DNA from: Tubiluchus corallicola
Taxonomy: Eukaryota; Priapulida; Priapulimorpha; Priapulimorphida; Tubiluchidae
Direction of reading: 5' to 3'
Assembly: GCA_030141605.1 (NCBI GenBank)
Contig: JAQGDQ010000378.1
Location: 32,501-96,500, forward strand
DNA: 64,000 bases
Under the pieces are notes generated by a model, which saw only the letters and a program-made list of their open reading frames with translations, was not told the DNA's origin and ran no database searches. Below are positions 48,664-60,300 of the stretch, piece after piece (the stretch's first letter is position 1; each line of letters begins with the position of its first letter). The position numbers and the translations under genes were made by a program.

Positions 48664-49174
48664 GTAAGTATTTAACAGCCAACATCATGTAGCTCTTAAA
48701 TGTAGAGCTTTAAAAATGAACAGAAAACTAGAAGATTGACCTATTATTTTTTACACAGTGCAAATATTTTACACAGTTTGGGGGAATATAGCTGAGGGGT
48801 CATGGTGCACGCTTAGTAATCGTAGTTTAACAGCTTTGAGCTTAGGTAATAAACGGAAGTAGATGAGGATTGGAAAAAGTGCTTTTGTGTGTTTCCATCT
48901 ATCGTACTACTGTCTTCTGTTTACCGCATTGAGGATGATATCCAAATATGACTATGACACCGCTGTTTATTCAATATTTCACCTTTTATTATTAACAAGG
49001 TTCCCGTCCTGCCATAACCAGTCAGCACTACTAATAGGCCTGCCATTGAGTACTAGATTGTTGTTTCCTGAACTATACAGAAAAACTCACTAAAACTCTG
49101 CGATATTCGTACATTTCATGAACATGTTGTTCGGTATATATCACTGAATGTTCACTTGTTTTTTTTCATTCCAG

Positions 49175-49207
49175 AGAGAAGAAGAATATGAAGGTAGTCA
49201 GTGTTGA
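49175..49207 (+). CDS. p120ctn: Alternative last coding exon of the catenin gene
   Basis: Acceptor TTTTTTTTCATTCCAG, one of the best in the gene. Joined directly to exon 16 (phase 0) it encodes REEEYEGSQC and stops, giving a 772-aa form without the DYNV end. If exon 17 is included, this exon is 3' UTR. Confidence 0.55.
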   Translation, partial: REEEYEGSQC

Positions 49208-50400
49208 TGAGAACAGGGGTAGAAAGTGCCTGCATGCACACAGTCGATTCTAGTCTAGATTATATACTATTTATACCCCATAGTTACCCTAAGATATTAC
49301 GTATTCCGTTTATGTATATAATTATAATGACTGCTACCTACAGTATTAGGCGAGTAGAGATCATATAGTCGGTAGGTATGTATGTCTACGCAGAGATTAT
49401 GTATGTGTATAATTATGTGTAATTTCGATTTATTTTACACCTGCTTGTATTTGAAGGGTGGCAAGTTTTCTTTACACAACGGGAGATTAAAGTAGCCTAG
49501 CTGTAACATTCTCAAATTTATCAACATGTTCGTGCAACCGTTTTTTATTAATTCTCATTTTCATCGCTTGCTTGTTTTTGTGTGATGTGCGTTGTCGCTA
49601 TAAACCAATTCGGAGAATCAACTAAGAGGCTTTGCTTGTTTTTGTGTTATGTGCGTTGTCGCTATAAACCAATTCAGAGAATCAACTAAGAGGATGATAT
49701 TTTAGAGTGTATTTTATAGTTGTCAGTGCTATGACTCATCTGCTTATTGCATTATAAACTGTAATGCTAATTCAAATACCTTCGTCTGGCTATTGTTAGT
49801 ACCGTCACGTTGCCTTGTAATTCTTTATTATACGTATACACCGTTTAAATTTAACATCGAAGAGTCTAAATGTGTGTGTGTTTCCCGTTTACTTTGTTCT
49901 TGTACTGTTTACTGTTGTTAAGAATGAAGATTTTGTAAATATCACTAGTTTACTTATAATCATTTTTGGTCATAGCCAAATTGTGTAGAACTCGTATTCG
50001 TGAAACTTTGCATGCTAACTTCACCACATCAGAAATTGCATAACTTTGTATGGTATTTATAAAATAATGAATTAACGAAGTTTTGTGAAGTTACTCAAAA
50101 TTTTTATACAAACAAAATAGATGTTATAAGTGGCATTGCAAAATACAAATATCATCTGTAAAGTTTGTCTTCGCTTACTATGACAAAGTATCTACACTAA
50201 ATCGTCTTGAGCAACAACCGTATTACATAGTTCTGGTTTAAGCTCTTTGGAAAAATTCGGGATGATGATTTTAAATCCAGGAAAAATACTCCAACACATG
50301 TACTTAGATCCAGAAAAAGTTCTTCGATTTATGTAAACAGTTAGTTTTTCGATAGTGCAGATCTTGATGTTAAATAAATTAGCTTTTGCTTGTTAATGAT
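49208..50400 (+). other. p120ctn: Probable catenin 3' UTR and flank
   Basis: Non-coding sequence after the last stop. Candidate poly(A) signals are ATTAAA near 49,485 and AATAAA near 50,372. It contains a 64-bp direct tandem duplication at about 49,566-49,697, each unit with TGCGTTGTCGCTATAAACC. The true 3' end is not determined. Confidence 0.45.
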
Positions 50401-50889
50401 TCTGTGACTCTGTAAGAGAACATTCCGTTTTAAAACATTTCCATTTTTTCCTTTTTTCACGATGACTTCATATTTCCAAACAATCTGTGAATTTGACTCT
50501 AATTACATATTAACAGTGGGGCCATCTAATTATGTATAATATTTTTAATTACTTTAATAAATATCGATGTTTCTCGCGTTTATTTAATATTTTCAAACAC
50601 TGGTTTACGAAATGCTGAGTCGTTTAACGTGATTCTACTATGAGATCTGATCTTTGTTTTCTGCATTGTAAGCATAATTTGTATTGCTAATATATCTGCC
50701 TGTTGCCTGTGTTGTGCTATAAGGGAAATGCTTACTGACTGTAGCTCCAATTTATTGAAAACAATATTTTACAGTCCAACCAACCACGACTTGTTGTCTT
50801 GTTATTATTCTTTTAGTTTGTGTTTTGCATCACCTTTTACAAGCATTAAATGTGGAATATTGTGTAGATTTCATAAACTCTAAAATGCC

Positions 50890-52160
50890 ATTTAGGACTG
50901 GGAATTGGTGCACAGACAAATCGATCATACTATTGTAACAGCTAGGAATTGGTGCACAGGTAAATCAAGCATACTATTCTTGTAACAGCTTGGGAATTGG
51001 TACACAGACAAATTAAAATTCTACTCTTGTAACAGCTTGAGAATTGGTGCACAGGTAAATCAAGCATACTACTATTGCAACAGCTTGGGAATTACTGCAC
51101 AGACAAATTAAGAATACCATTCTTGCAACAGTTTGAGAATTGATAAAAAGGCAAATGAAGCATACTACTATTGCAATAGCTTGGTAATTGCTGCACAGAC
51201 AAATCAAAATACTACTCTTGCAACAGCTTGGGAATTGGTGTGCAGGCAAATCAAGACACTACTCTTGTAACAACTTGAGAATTGGTACACACACAAATCA
51301 TGTTACTACTCTTGTAATAACTTATGAATTGGTGCACAGATAAATCGTGCATTCGCGCATACTAATCTAGAAGCCTATCGAGATTACAAAACACTGATAT
51401 TTCTTTATAAATATATAAATAAACTGAGCATTCCATTTATAAACAATCCCTTAGCATTTATTCCTGATACCACATTGAACACTAGAACATACAATTTAAA
51501 GCAAATTACAGTAAACAATAAATTTGGAAATAACTCTATATCAAAACAGGCCATACATTTATGGAACTTACTACCCAGTGAAATAAAACAAATAGAATCT
51601 CTCCACCACTTTAAAAAGAAATTAAAAGAATATCAATATAACAGGTTTCAACTTCCACATTGTGCATCTGATACTAATTACACGGACTCCACTTTCATAT
51701 ACCCCCGCCCCTGACTCCATATAATGATTAAAAATGAAATTTTTTAAAAAAAATTATGTAATGTAATACGTGTTATGTTAGTTTCGTGTTTCGTAATGTT
51801 AAATGTATAAATAGTGTGCACTATGTAATGTAAAATTTAATGTACTTTCCTATAATTGTTTGTGAAAATATTTTAATATGGTATTTGTAAATATGTTCAT
51901 TATATTGTATATAGTTTTTAGTTTAGCACTTTAGTTTTTTTAGTATGCACTGGACGCATTTGTCTTGAACAGTGTTGTTATTTTAACATTACGCTGAGGC
52001 TAACTCAATTTTATTATAATGAGGGAACCGTTTTTATGACAAATAAAGAATTAATATATAATATAATATTGTAACAGCTTGGGAATTAGTGCGCAGGCAA
52101 ATCAAGCATAGTATACTCAATTGCTCATATCAACTTGGGAATTGGTGTGCTACGTACTAG
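50890..52160. repeat. Minisatellite of about 55-60 bp units, interrupted by a retrotransposon
   Basis: Units of the form TTGGGAATTGGTGCACAG.CAAATCAAGCATACTA.T.TTGTAACAGC repeat about eight times from 50,895 to 51,350 and resume for about two units at 52,072-52,155. The gap is filled by a non-LTR fragment. Frames through the array are artefacts. Confidence 0.92.
51350..52071 (+). mobile_element. 5'-truncated non-LTR retrotransposon inserted in the minisatellite
   Basis: An open frame from about 51,343 to 51,714 reads LEAYRDYKTLIFLYKYIN, then NTRTYNLKQITVNNKFGNNS and AIHLWNLLPSEIKQIESLHHF with a Lys-rich end. This matches the region after reverse transcriptase in CR1/jockey-type elements (TR....F..P..., G..S....WN.LP..I......F). 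It is followed by an untranslated tail with AATAAAG and an AT-rich simple end. The RT catalytic core is absent. The single intact frame suggests a fairly recent insertion. Confidence 0.75.
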
Positions 52161-52689
52161 ACTAAGGATAGACTTAACTAGTCGTTGGTAGGCGCTGAAT
52201 GCACTAGAGTTACAGTTGGTTATCTTCCAGGGCCGAGCTAAATCAGTATTTAAATGTAACCAATTGTCCTCTTGCCTCAGACAGTGGCGAGGGTCTAAGT
52301 AGTCTACGGGGGAGGGGGGCTACTGAACAGTATGTCATGGTTCGTGGTGTGATCAAGAATTTAAAACAGCTCAACACAGCATGAATGTTTAAACAGTAAT
52401 TATTAAACAAAATGAAATATTAAACCTTATTCACAACTGACTCAATAATCAAATAGGTAAACCTGTTTTTACTATCGTAATACTCAGAGCAAAATGGCAC
52501 ACAAAAACTACAAACTGTAATACTACGTTTTATTATATCAAAAAAAGTAACATGCAAAACACTCAACGTCAAAGTTTGCTACATAACCTACACACCTGCA
52601 CTAAGGGCATGTTTTAAACACTGGCAATAATATTAATGACTGATTATGAGAGGTACCTAGTAGCCAAACTGCCGGACCACCCCGTACAT

Positions 52690-52935
52690 GCTAGCATGCG
52701 TGTCTGCAGGCAGAAGTGTGAATGTTCACGGTGCAAGCGTGTCTGCAGGGAGAAGTGTGAATGTTCACGGTGCAAGCGTGTCTGCAGGGAGAAGTGTGAA
52801 TGTTCACGGTGTGTGTCTGCAGGGAGAGGTGTGAATGTTCACGGTGTGTGTCTGCAGGGAGAAGTGTGAATGTTCACGGTGTGTGTCTGCAGGGAGAAGT
52901 GTGAATGTTCACGGTGTAAGTGTCTCTGCAGGCAG
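52690..52935. repeat. Minisatellite with 36/39-bp units
   Basis: Seven near-identical units of GTGTCTGCAGGGAGAAGTGTGAATGTTCACGGT, some with an extra GCAAGC. Each contains the palindromes CTGCAG and GTGAA(T/..)TTCAC. The Cys-rich frame (CREKCECSRC repeats) follows from the unit length being a multiple of three. Confidence 0.95.
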
Positions 52936-52939
52936 AAAT

Positions 52940-55470
52940 ACAAAGGGAAATTAAAAATAATACAGTCACAACACAGACAAACATGTAAAGAGTTTTAAAA
53001 CAATTAGACGGAGAATAAACGAAATTTAATAAATGCTAACTGTAGTAGTAGGTTTCCCAGCTGTTTATATTGAAAACGTTTGTACTAAATTTGAGTCGCT
53101 TCGACATTTTTAGAAATTATGAAATCGTAAAACAATTATGAACACAATCAAAGACTTTACATTTAATGTTTGCATCAAGATCGTCTCTCTCACAAAGGCG
53201 CAATTGTAATAATTTGTTATTACTTAATTGTAAAATATTGATATTTTTTAATAAATAAAAATATGTCAGTTTATAGAAATGACTATTTCTGGCTTCCTTA
53301 ATAAATAATTTAATTTTTGTTGCAATTCAGAAGCTAAAAATGTAAATGCAAGAACGTTAAAATTTTAAACAGGCAGACCTGCAACATCCTGATTTTTTAA
53401 ATTCCAGGCTTGCACGACGCAATATTTAAGGGTCCAGGTAAAGCACGTTGCATCCAAGGGACGATACTTTGAAGTCGAAAATAGAATGTGTCATTTATGT
53501 GGTAATAGTTGAAAGCGTTACACAAAATAACATTCATATAAGATAAACTCTGGTAGATGACACGATGCGGATCTGTTTTGAATTCACATTCAGAAAGTAA
53601 GCCAAAATATTGCAAAACCTAAGCCGATAGAAATGATAAATGATATGAAGAAGCAACTAACCTCAATTTCCAGCATCATGAAAATAACTTGTATTAGTTA
53701 AATAATAATGTAAATAGAATAATTTTAGATTAGTAATTGTAATTTATTATCTAATATTTACAATTATACAGGGTAAAAACTTAACAACGCGGGAATTAGT
53801 CCAACAAGAACCATACTCAAATTGATCACATAACAATTAAAATAACTTGAAACAATCAAGCACGAAATTGATGACTGGCTTAAATATGGTGGTAAGTGAA
53901 AATATTTAATAAGAGTCCTTGTTAATATCGTCAAAAACGTATTCCTTTCTTCTTGTCTTGTCTTGCTCCTGACAAATGCAGTTTTTCACAATGACATAGC
54001 ACGAGCTCTTCATCTTGAACTGCACCATTAGCATCAGGTATCAGCAACATACGCGCTGTAAACACTTCCGCACTGTGAATTATGCAGAACCTAACAGTGC
54101 AAGGACCTGACAAGTTTTACTTCTGGTTCTCGCCATTGATGACAATATATGCATGCTGTTACATCATAATCATTAAAAACTAAATTTCGCGTGGTAAACA
54201 AACAATCTAAACATTGTTTGTCTGTCTCCAGTATGTGCTAAAAAAGGACGAGCGTAACAGTAAGGTCAATTTGCTGACTTACTTCAAAAATTGCAAGTAT
54301 ACATATTAAAATTAGGCCGAAATTTGAACACTGCAAAGGGCCTAATTATGACGTCAAAACGATTGCCGTCACTTGACCAAAATGCTCATTTTGATTTAAA
54401 TGCATGAATATAATCAAAGGTGGGGGGATACCGTCCGAGTTGCCAATATTTCTCAGATTGAAAAGCCAAAGCTTTTTTTTAAAAGTTTACGCTACGCATT
54501 TTGAGGACAAATGACTGAAATACGTAGAGACATGACATATTGTCCCAAATGAATACGTTTATGAACTAGGGCTCGCATTCACTGCGCCCGGAATAGTCCG
54601 CACAGACACAGACTTTTTCCATCCGATTTCGACAGAAAAGTTCTGTCATTGCAATTTGCATGCATTTGAAAGCGCATCGTATCTGTTGTCTCCGCACAAA
54701 GACCCGTGGAACCGCATGACACCTACAAAGTCTGTAATTTTTTCTGGAAAGAAAGTCCCAAGTTCGCTACTGAGTTTGCCCAATGCGGCGATCTTACCAA
54801 GGTGGAGAGTGTTAGTCTTAAAACTGTTTGCGGTTAACAGTAATTACGCTTATTTGTTAAGCATTGAAAATAAGATTTGCCGTATTATTACTTCTATATC
54901 ATTTTGCGTGCGTAATATCTACATGAAAAATAAAGGGAATTTTTAAGCAATAACTCATAATTAACCCTAATAATATCTAGAAATCTCTTTATTATTTATT
55001 TATTTATTTATTTTAATAACTTTTAATAAGGAAATTAATTTTATTTATTAATCTATAATTTATTGCGCAATTTAAAATATTGCAAATCAACGCAACGATC
55101 ACGTGTTTCTCGCACTAATTGCATTACGAAAGTTTGTCATTGTTTTTGTAAATTCTTCACACATAAATTCAGTAGAGGTTGGTTTGTAGTTGGGGTGATT
55201 AAAACATTTTTCCTCATCCCGGATAACTCGTGAAAACAAATGGCAACATTCATATACTTGCCCTTTTTGCAAAGACTGGGTGAACCCAAAAGCGATGCTT
55301 ACATTTTCTTGCTTCCTGATACCTCTTCTTAAGAAGCCAATACAAAAATATTTCTTTTAGGTTTGGAAAGAGCATCCCATACACCGCTTTTATTTTGCGT
55401 GTTTAGGTGATAAAATTTCTGAAAAGGCCGGAAAATTTCGACCGGTAAAAATCGGTTTCTTAGCGCGTGT
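52940..55470. other. Intergenic sequence without recognised genes
   Basis: No exon, RNA gene or paired repeat was recognised between the minisatellite and the SINE-like repeat. A short open frame at 54,656-54,946 has no motif. Confidence 0.45.
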
Positions 55471-55473
55471 GCG

Positions 55474-55830
55474 GGGCTTAGTGGTCAGATAAATTGCTTA
55501 CATTACGTAGCCGTAGAAAGGTTAGAGCTTCAAATTTGTCTGAGACATTTACCCAGATACCTAAATTATCTGACATCGACACGTCATCGCTCACATCAAT
55601 ATTTGCGCATGACGGTACCGCTAAACAAGCGGAAAATGTACATAAATGTTTGTTATTATTTCTCTGGACGCTTATGTATACTTGGATATAAGAAAAATAT
55701 TTTGCATTACTGTTGTGTAACACATACCTGTGTTTTTTAACACGCACCCAAAATGTATTTAGTGACGTCACTGATGCAGCATATAAGGAACATGCCTTGT
55801 TATGGACTAACTATATCTGCAATATTGTAA
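55474..55830 (+). mobile_element. tRNA-headed SINE-like element (repeat E, copy 2)
   Basis: The head has an A-box-like TTAGTGGTCAG near 55,478 and a B-box-like AGCTTCAAATT near 55,526. The body then matches the minus strand of 5,500-5,815 (CATCGCTCACATCAATA, AAATGTTTGTTATT, ACTGTTGTGTAA, TAGTGACGTCA, AACATGCCTTGTTATGGACTAAC). A pol III head plus a shared body is the structure of a SINE. Exact ends are uncertain. Confidence 0.65.
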
Positions 55831-56049
55831 TCTTATTGCAACTTTGTTGATCGGTAAATTACATATATACGTATATGGCCCAGTTACAGTTTGTTTGACA
55901 ACGAAGCCACTACACTGTCGCGTGACTGCGTCAGATTATTTGTCGTAATAAGAAAAATATTAATTCATCACGTTCACCCATCCTAATGATAGTCGCGTGA
56001 ACACAATATAACAGAATTAATGGCAACTATTGTAATTAGTTTTCGTCCC

Positions 56050-56142
56050 AGGATGGCTATTGATAACACAGGCAAACCGCGGCTGCAGAGGCGGTAATTT
56101 TCCTCCTCGCGCACGGCAGGTGAGATGAGAAGCCACGGCCAG
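56050..56142 (+). promoter_or_regulatory. ADCY3: Candidate promoter / 5' UTR exon of the cyclase gene
   Basis: A GC-rich patch (CCGCGGCTGCAGAGGCGG, CTCGCGCACGG) ends in two good donors, GGCAG|GTGAGA at 56,119 and GGCCAG|GTAAGT at 56,142-56,143, about 650 bp upstream of the cyclase ATG. It could be a non-coding first exon. No TATA box was seen. Confidence 0.35.
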
Positions 56143-56798
56143 GTAAGTTGACGCAGCAGCAGCTATCTATGCTGGTCGATACCTGAATTATTAGCGCTTA
56201 TGATTGATAACGATGTTGACTGGTTTGCATTCCGGCTGTGACAACATTTATGGCGAGTGTACCGTCTTCGAGTAAAGCGTGTTAGTCGCTGAGGATGACA
56301 CAGTTGACGAGCTCTGCTTACCTGCATGGACACACGGAAGGTGATAATGCATTTATCCGTAATCTTGCTGAGATAAAAGCCCTCTGTGCAGCTTTTAACT
56401 AAAGCTAGGTGTAATAATTACTAGCTGACATTAATGTGCAACGTTTTTCTTCCTATTATCATCGCATTAGAGTTTACTTTAGTGGGCGAAGCTGAGATGA
56501 CAAAGCTCGTGAGATGACAAAACAGAGCACGTGAACAGCGCAGCAACTAGTATGATTGTTTTTCAAACCACGGTGAAAAACGCTGGTAGAGCACATTTTC
56601 CGAATGAACGCTACTGCATTCATCAAGTTTTTGAACTGCAAAAGCATGCCCTATTTCAAGATTATGAACAAAAAAGAAATTATGGAACATCTGATGAAGA
56701 TCGCGCAAGCTACTATCGAACACCAAGTAAAATTATGTGCTGGCGAAAGAGATACTAGATGACCCTGATACATCATCGTGCAGATCATCATTGCAACC

Positions 56799-57392
56799 AT
56801 GCATGAGCCATCATCACACGTCTTGGAGAATGGCGAAAGGAGGGCCACTCAACCCGAGCCAATGGTCAATCGGAATGTCTTTGGTTTCGTTAGCCACAGC
56901 GAGTTTAGCAAGATACCGCTGGAGCTCTTATATCAGCAATATTACAATCGGCAGAGACTCAAAGACCTGAGGGTGTTGTTGGTTTACGCCATACTGTTCA
57001 GCGTCAGCGCCATCGTCATCACGGCGATGATCACCTATGGACCGATGGGAAGCAGGACGGTGCAGACTTTTTTCATCATTTTCATCGTTGGCTTTCTGGT
57101 TTCTATTACCATGGCGGTCCTAAACAATCTTCGCCACCTGCCGCCAACATTTGCCAAAATCCTCCCTTTGATGATCTGGTTACTCATGTGCGTCCTTGTC
57201 TATGTGCAGTCAATGCAGGAATTGGTGCTGGCCAGTAATGGTGTAGGGCCTGTACTCTTCACTAGTTACTCTGTGTATATCATGTTGCCCTACAAGCTCA
57301 GCATTTGCGCTTTGCTAAGCTGTCTCACTTGCCTGGTTCACACCCTGGTCGTCGGTATAGCGTCCAGCAAGGATCAGGATACCGGAAGAATG
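56799..57392 (+). CDS. ADCY3: Cyclase exon 1 (start and TM1-TM5)
   Basis: 198 codons from the first ATG after an in-frame TGA at 56,766-56,768; context GCAACCATGC is moderate. Donor ATG|GTAATT, phase 0. It encodes the cytosolic N-tail and five spans including LPLMIWLLMCVLVYVQSM and ALLSCLTCLVHTLVVGIAS (type 3: SVVSCVVHTLVLGV). Read-through would add ten residues and a stop. Confidence 0.9.
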
Positions 57393-60300
57393 GTAATTAC
57401 TAATGTGTACTCCGAGAGAGTTTAATTAGTTCATTACTGCGTAGTTTATGTGTTTATAAGTTTAACAAAGAAAAACGTAATGCCCTTTATAGTCTTAAAG
57501 ATTATAACATTTATTCAGGAGCTTTCGCCTTAGCGGGCATCTTCAGCTGAATAGAAAGTGCTGGCAATCTAACACACTCAGGTTACGAACACTTTCTATT
57601 TCGCTACTGAGGCCTGCTAGGACGAAAACTCCTGAATAAATATTATTACATTTGAGACTATAAAGGGCATTACGTTTTTCTCCGTTAATGATGACAAGTC
57701 TCGGAAGATCTCTCTCGTATTTCAAGTTTATAAGTTTATTGTCATATAAAATATATTGTTGCGGGGCTGAGCTTCGCCCTGTTTTGCGTTCAAACTTTCA
57801 CTCACTCAATGACACAGATATGCGGTCTGTATGTTATACCAAAGTCACGTTAAAGTAAAACACCACTCTAAATCTAAATGTACTAATCTTACCTGCATAA
57901 AATTCACAAATCCCGCGTTCTGATTGGCTCAAACTTAATTACTCACCTGTTTTCACCTGTGCAAAGTCTATAAATACAAGCGCCGCATCATGCTTCCTGG
58001 AGTTTGAGACGCCAAACAGGGCAAGCCTGCACCTGCCCTGCCAGGACTTGTCCCCCAAATGTTTCGGCGTTAATGTGAGGAAGTGGTGAACCCTCAAGGG
58101 TAAATTAATTTTTCTGTGTTTTGATGTTTAGGCAGCTATCTGTTCGTTTTCGGTTATGAAAAAAACTCTTTTCAACAGTAACATTTTAGTTTTACAAATT
58201 ACTAGGTTAGTTAGGATTTTGGTCTGGCCTTATACCGCTCTTTTAAAGCTGGTGAATGTCTCTCAGTTGCTTGGTTTGTTTTAGTCTCGTTTCAGGATGT
58301 CGATCTCGAACTGAAGCCTCTCGCCCACCAATAGCTCTGATTCGAACCGTCCAGGGGTGATTGCTAAGACCCTGGCGGAGAGAACCCGGCGGCAGAGCAA
58401 TATAAAATAAAACAAAATTATTATTTCCAAGCACAATAAAAATGAAGTACAGGATGTAAAGCAAAATGTTAAAAAATCCAGTTTATAGCTTAGATATTTT
58501 AGTAACGTGAAGGTGTTGAAGTACACTGACTTATTCACCTGTTTATGTTACAATGATTTAGGCCTGCATAGTGATCTTTTGTTAGTTTACCTATAAAAAC
58601 AGTGATGTGCAACCTAATTAAAAAAACATCAGATAGAAGTAGTAAAGTACAATCTGAATGTGATAAAAGTGTGAAAAATGTGACAATTACGATACAGTAT
58701 ACCATAATCTAAAATCACAATTTGATAAAATCTAAGCAAAACATTTTCATTTTGGATTTCAGGTTGCACATTTCTAATATTTTTTATGTCATGTGGAATA
58801 TTGTTCCTCTGAAATGGATCTTGGCCACCGCCACCGCCATCATCAACATCAAGCTTCCCCTTTCCTTTTCCTTCTCCTCCATCTTCGTCATAATCTGTAG
58901 TTTATCAGTATCTCAATCATCAGTAGCAGCAACGTCAATGACGTCAATGTTGCAAGCTTAATTCAATGATAATAATACTATACCTAAATCCCCTGCCAAA
59001 GATGACTAACAGAATTAAAGCCAGTGCCAGTGCTAACGTAGGCATTTGTGTTAAATAAAACCAATTATCGTCGTAATTACCCCTAGTTTTCCTAATCATT
59101 CAGTTAGCTTGCACTTTTTATGCATTTTCGGGCTGACAGGCTTACGTTGATAACATCATTAAACTGTGAGAATTACAAGGCAAAATCTTAAAAACATGAC
59201 AGTACGAAGAGTGTCGCGTGTAGCAATGATGTTGGTTGAACAAAGACTGGCAAAAGCTACGATAATTACGCAAATATCCATGTAAGAAACTGAGATTAAG
59301 CCTATCACGCGAGGCTTTTCTAAAGAATCAACATGGATTAGTTACTTAACTTAGACAGAATTGAATTATTAATGTCCCCATTGTGTTAGTATATGATTTA
59401 CTTTTGTTTACCAGCAACAGACAAAAGTAGTATTCACTCGGTGAAAGCTTTTTCTTTAACGGATAACAATTCGTCTAATGAGAAGGTCACACAAAGCAAA
59501 ATTACAGAACAAGAACGTTATGATCAACTATGTATACAAATGAAGTTGAGAGGTTGATTAAGGGTTTCACTCGCCCAGGGCTATCAGCAAAAGGGCCTCA
59601 AGTCCCCAACATTTATGTGCCCCAAACAAACTTTCAGCCCTTCATTTTGGTAGAAGGATTTGTGAAAGAGACCGACATCATCGTGTAGTCGGAGTTCTCT
59701 TCTTTGTTGAAGAGCTGCAAATTTCTCTCACAAGACCCACAACCAAGTGAAAGTAAAAAGTTTTTTCTACAAAGCGGTGAAAAACCTTCAAATGTATTCA
59801 TTTTGTGCTCATTTGCGGAATACCATGTATAAGAAACCACCCCAGGGGTTCTTGGAAAAAATTTATAGCTCTTTAGGAAGAGAAGAAACCGGGTTACTCA
59901 ACAACGTGCGTCTATTTTACAATTGCCTCCAGAAAGATGAAGGGTAACGAGTTAATTTGGGGGAACGTTTTTTTGGACGACTCTTTATATATTTAATCTG
60001 TTGAACTACTGAATTTAATATACTTGCCAGTCCAGTTTAATAATTTTATTATCCATTTAAAAATAGTAGCGTGATCTCGCTTTAATTGGTCATGGGTCTC
60101 AGGATATCGAATGCCTATCAAAATTTAGGGCCCAACGCTACAGTCTTAATTACCCTAATGGTTAATCCGTGATGAAGTTAACTGGTTCTAAAATGGGAAT
60201 ACTGTGGTTTGTTTCACAGCCAAACGTTAACGCTATTCATGCCGTTAATGGAGTGAGATGACTTTAAACGTTTAAATATTCACTACAGTGCTGGTTGATT

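Noticed and set aside
52636-52869. Cys-rich repeat protein (CREKCECSRC repeats), metallothionein- or toxin-like at first sight
   Set aside because: The frame is produced by a 36/39-bp minisatellite whose unit is divisible by three. There is no signal peptide, splice context or substitution pattern pointing to protein selection.
56551-56758. Open frame just upstream of the cyclase start
   Set aside because: It is in a different frame from the cyclase, has no motif, and is best explained as 5' UTR or intron sequence.
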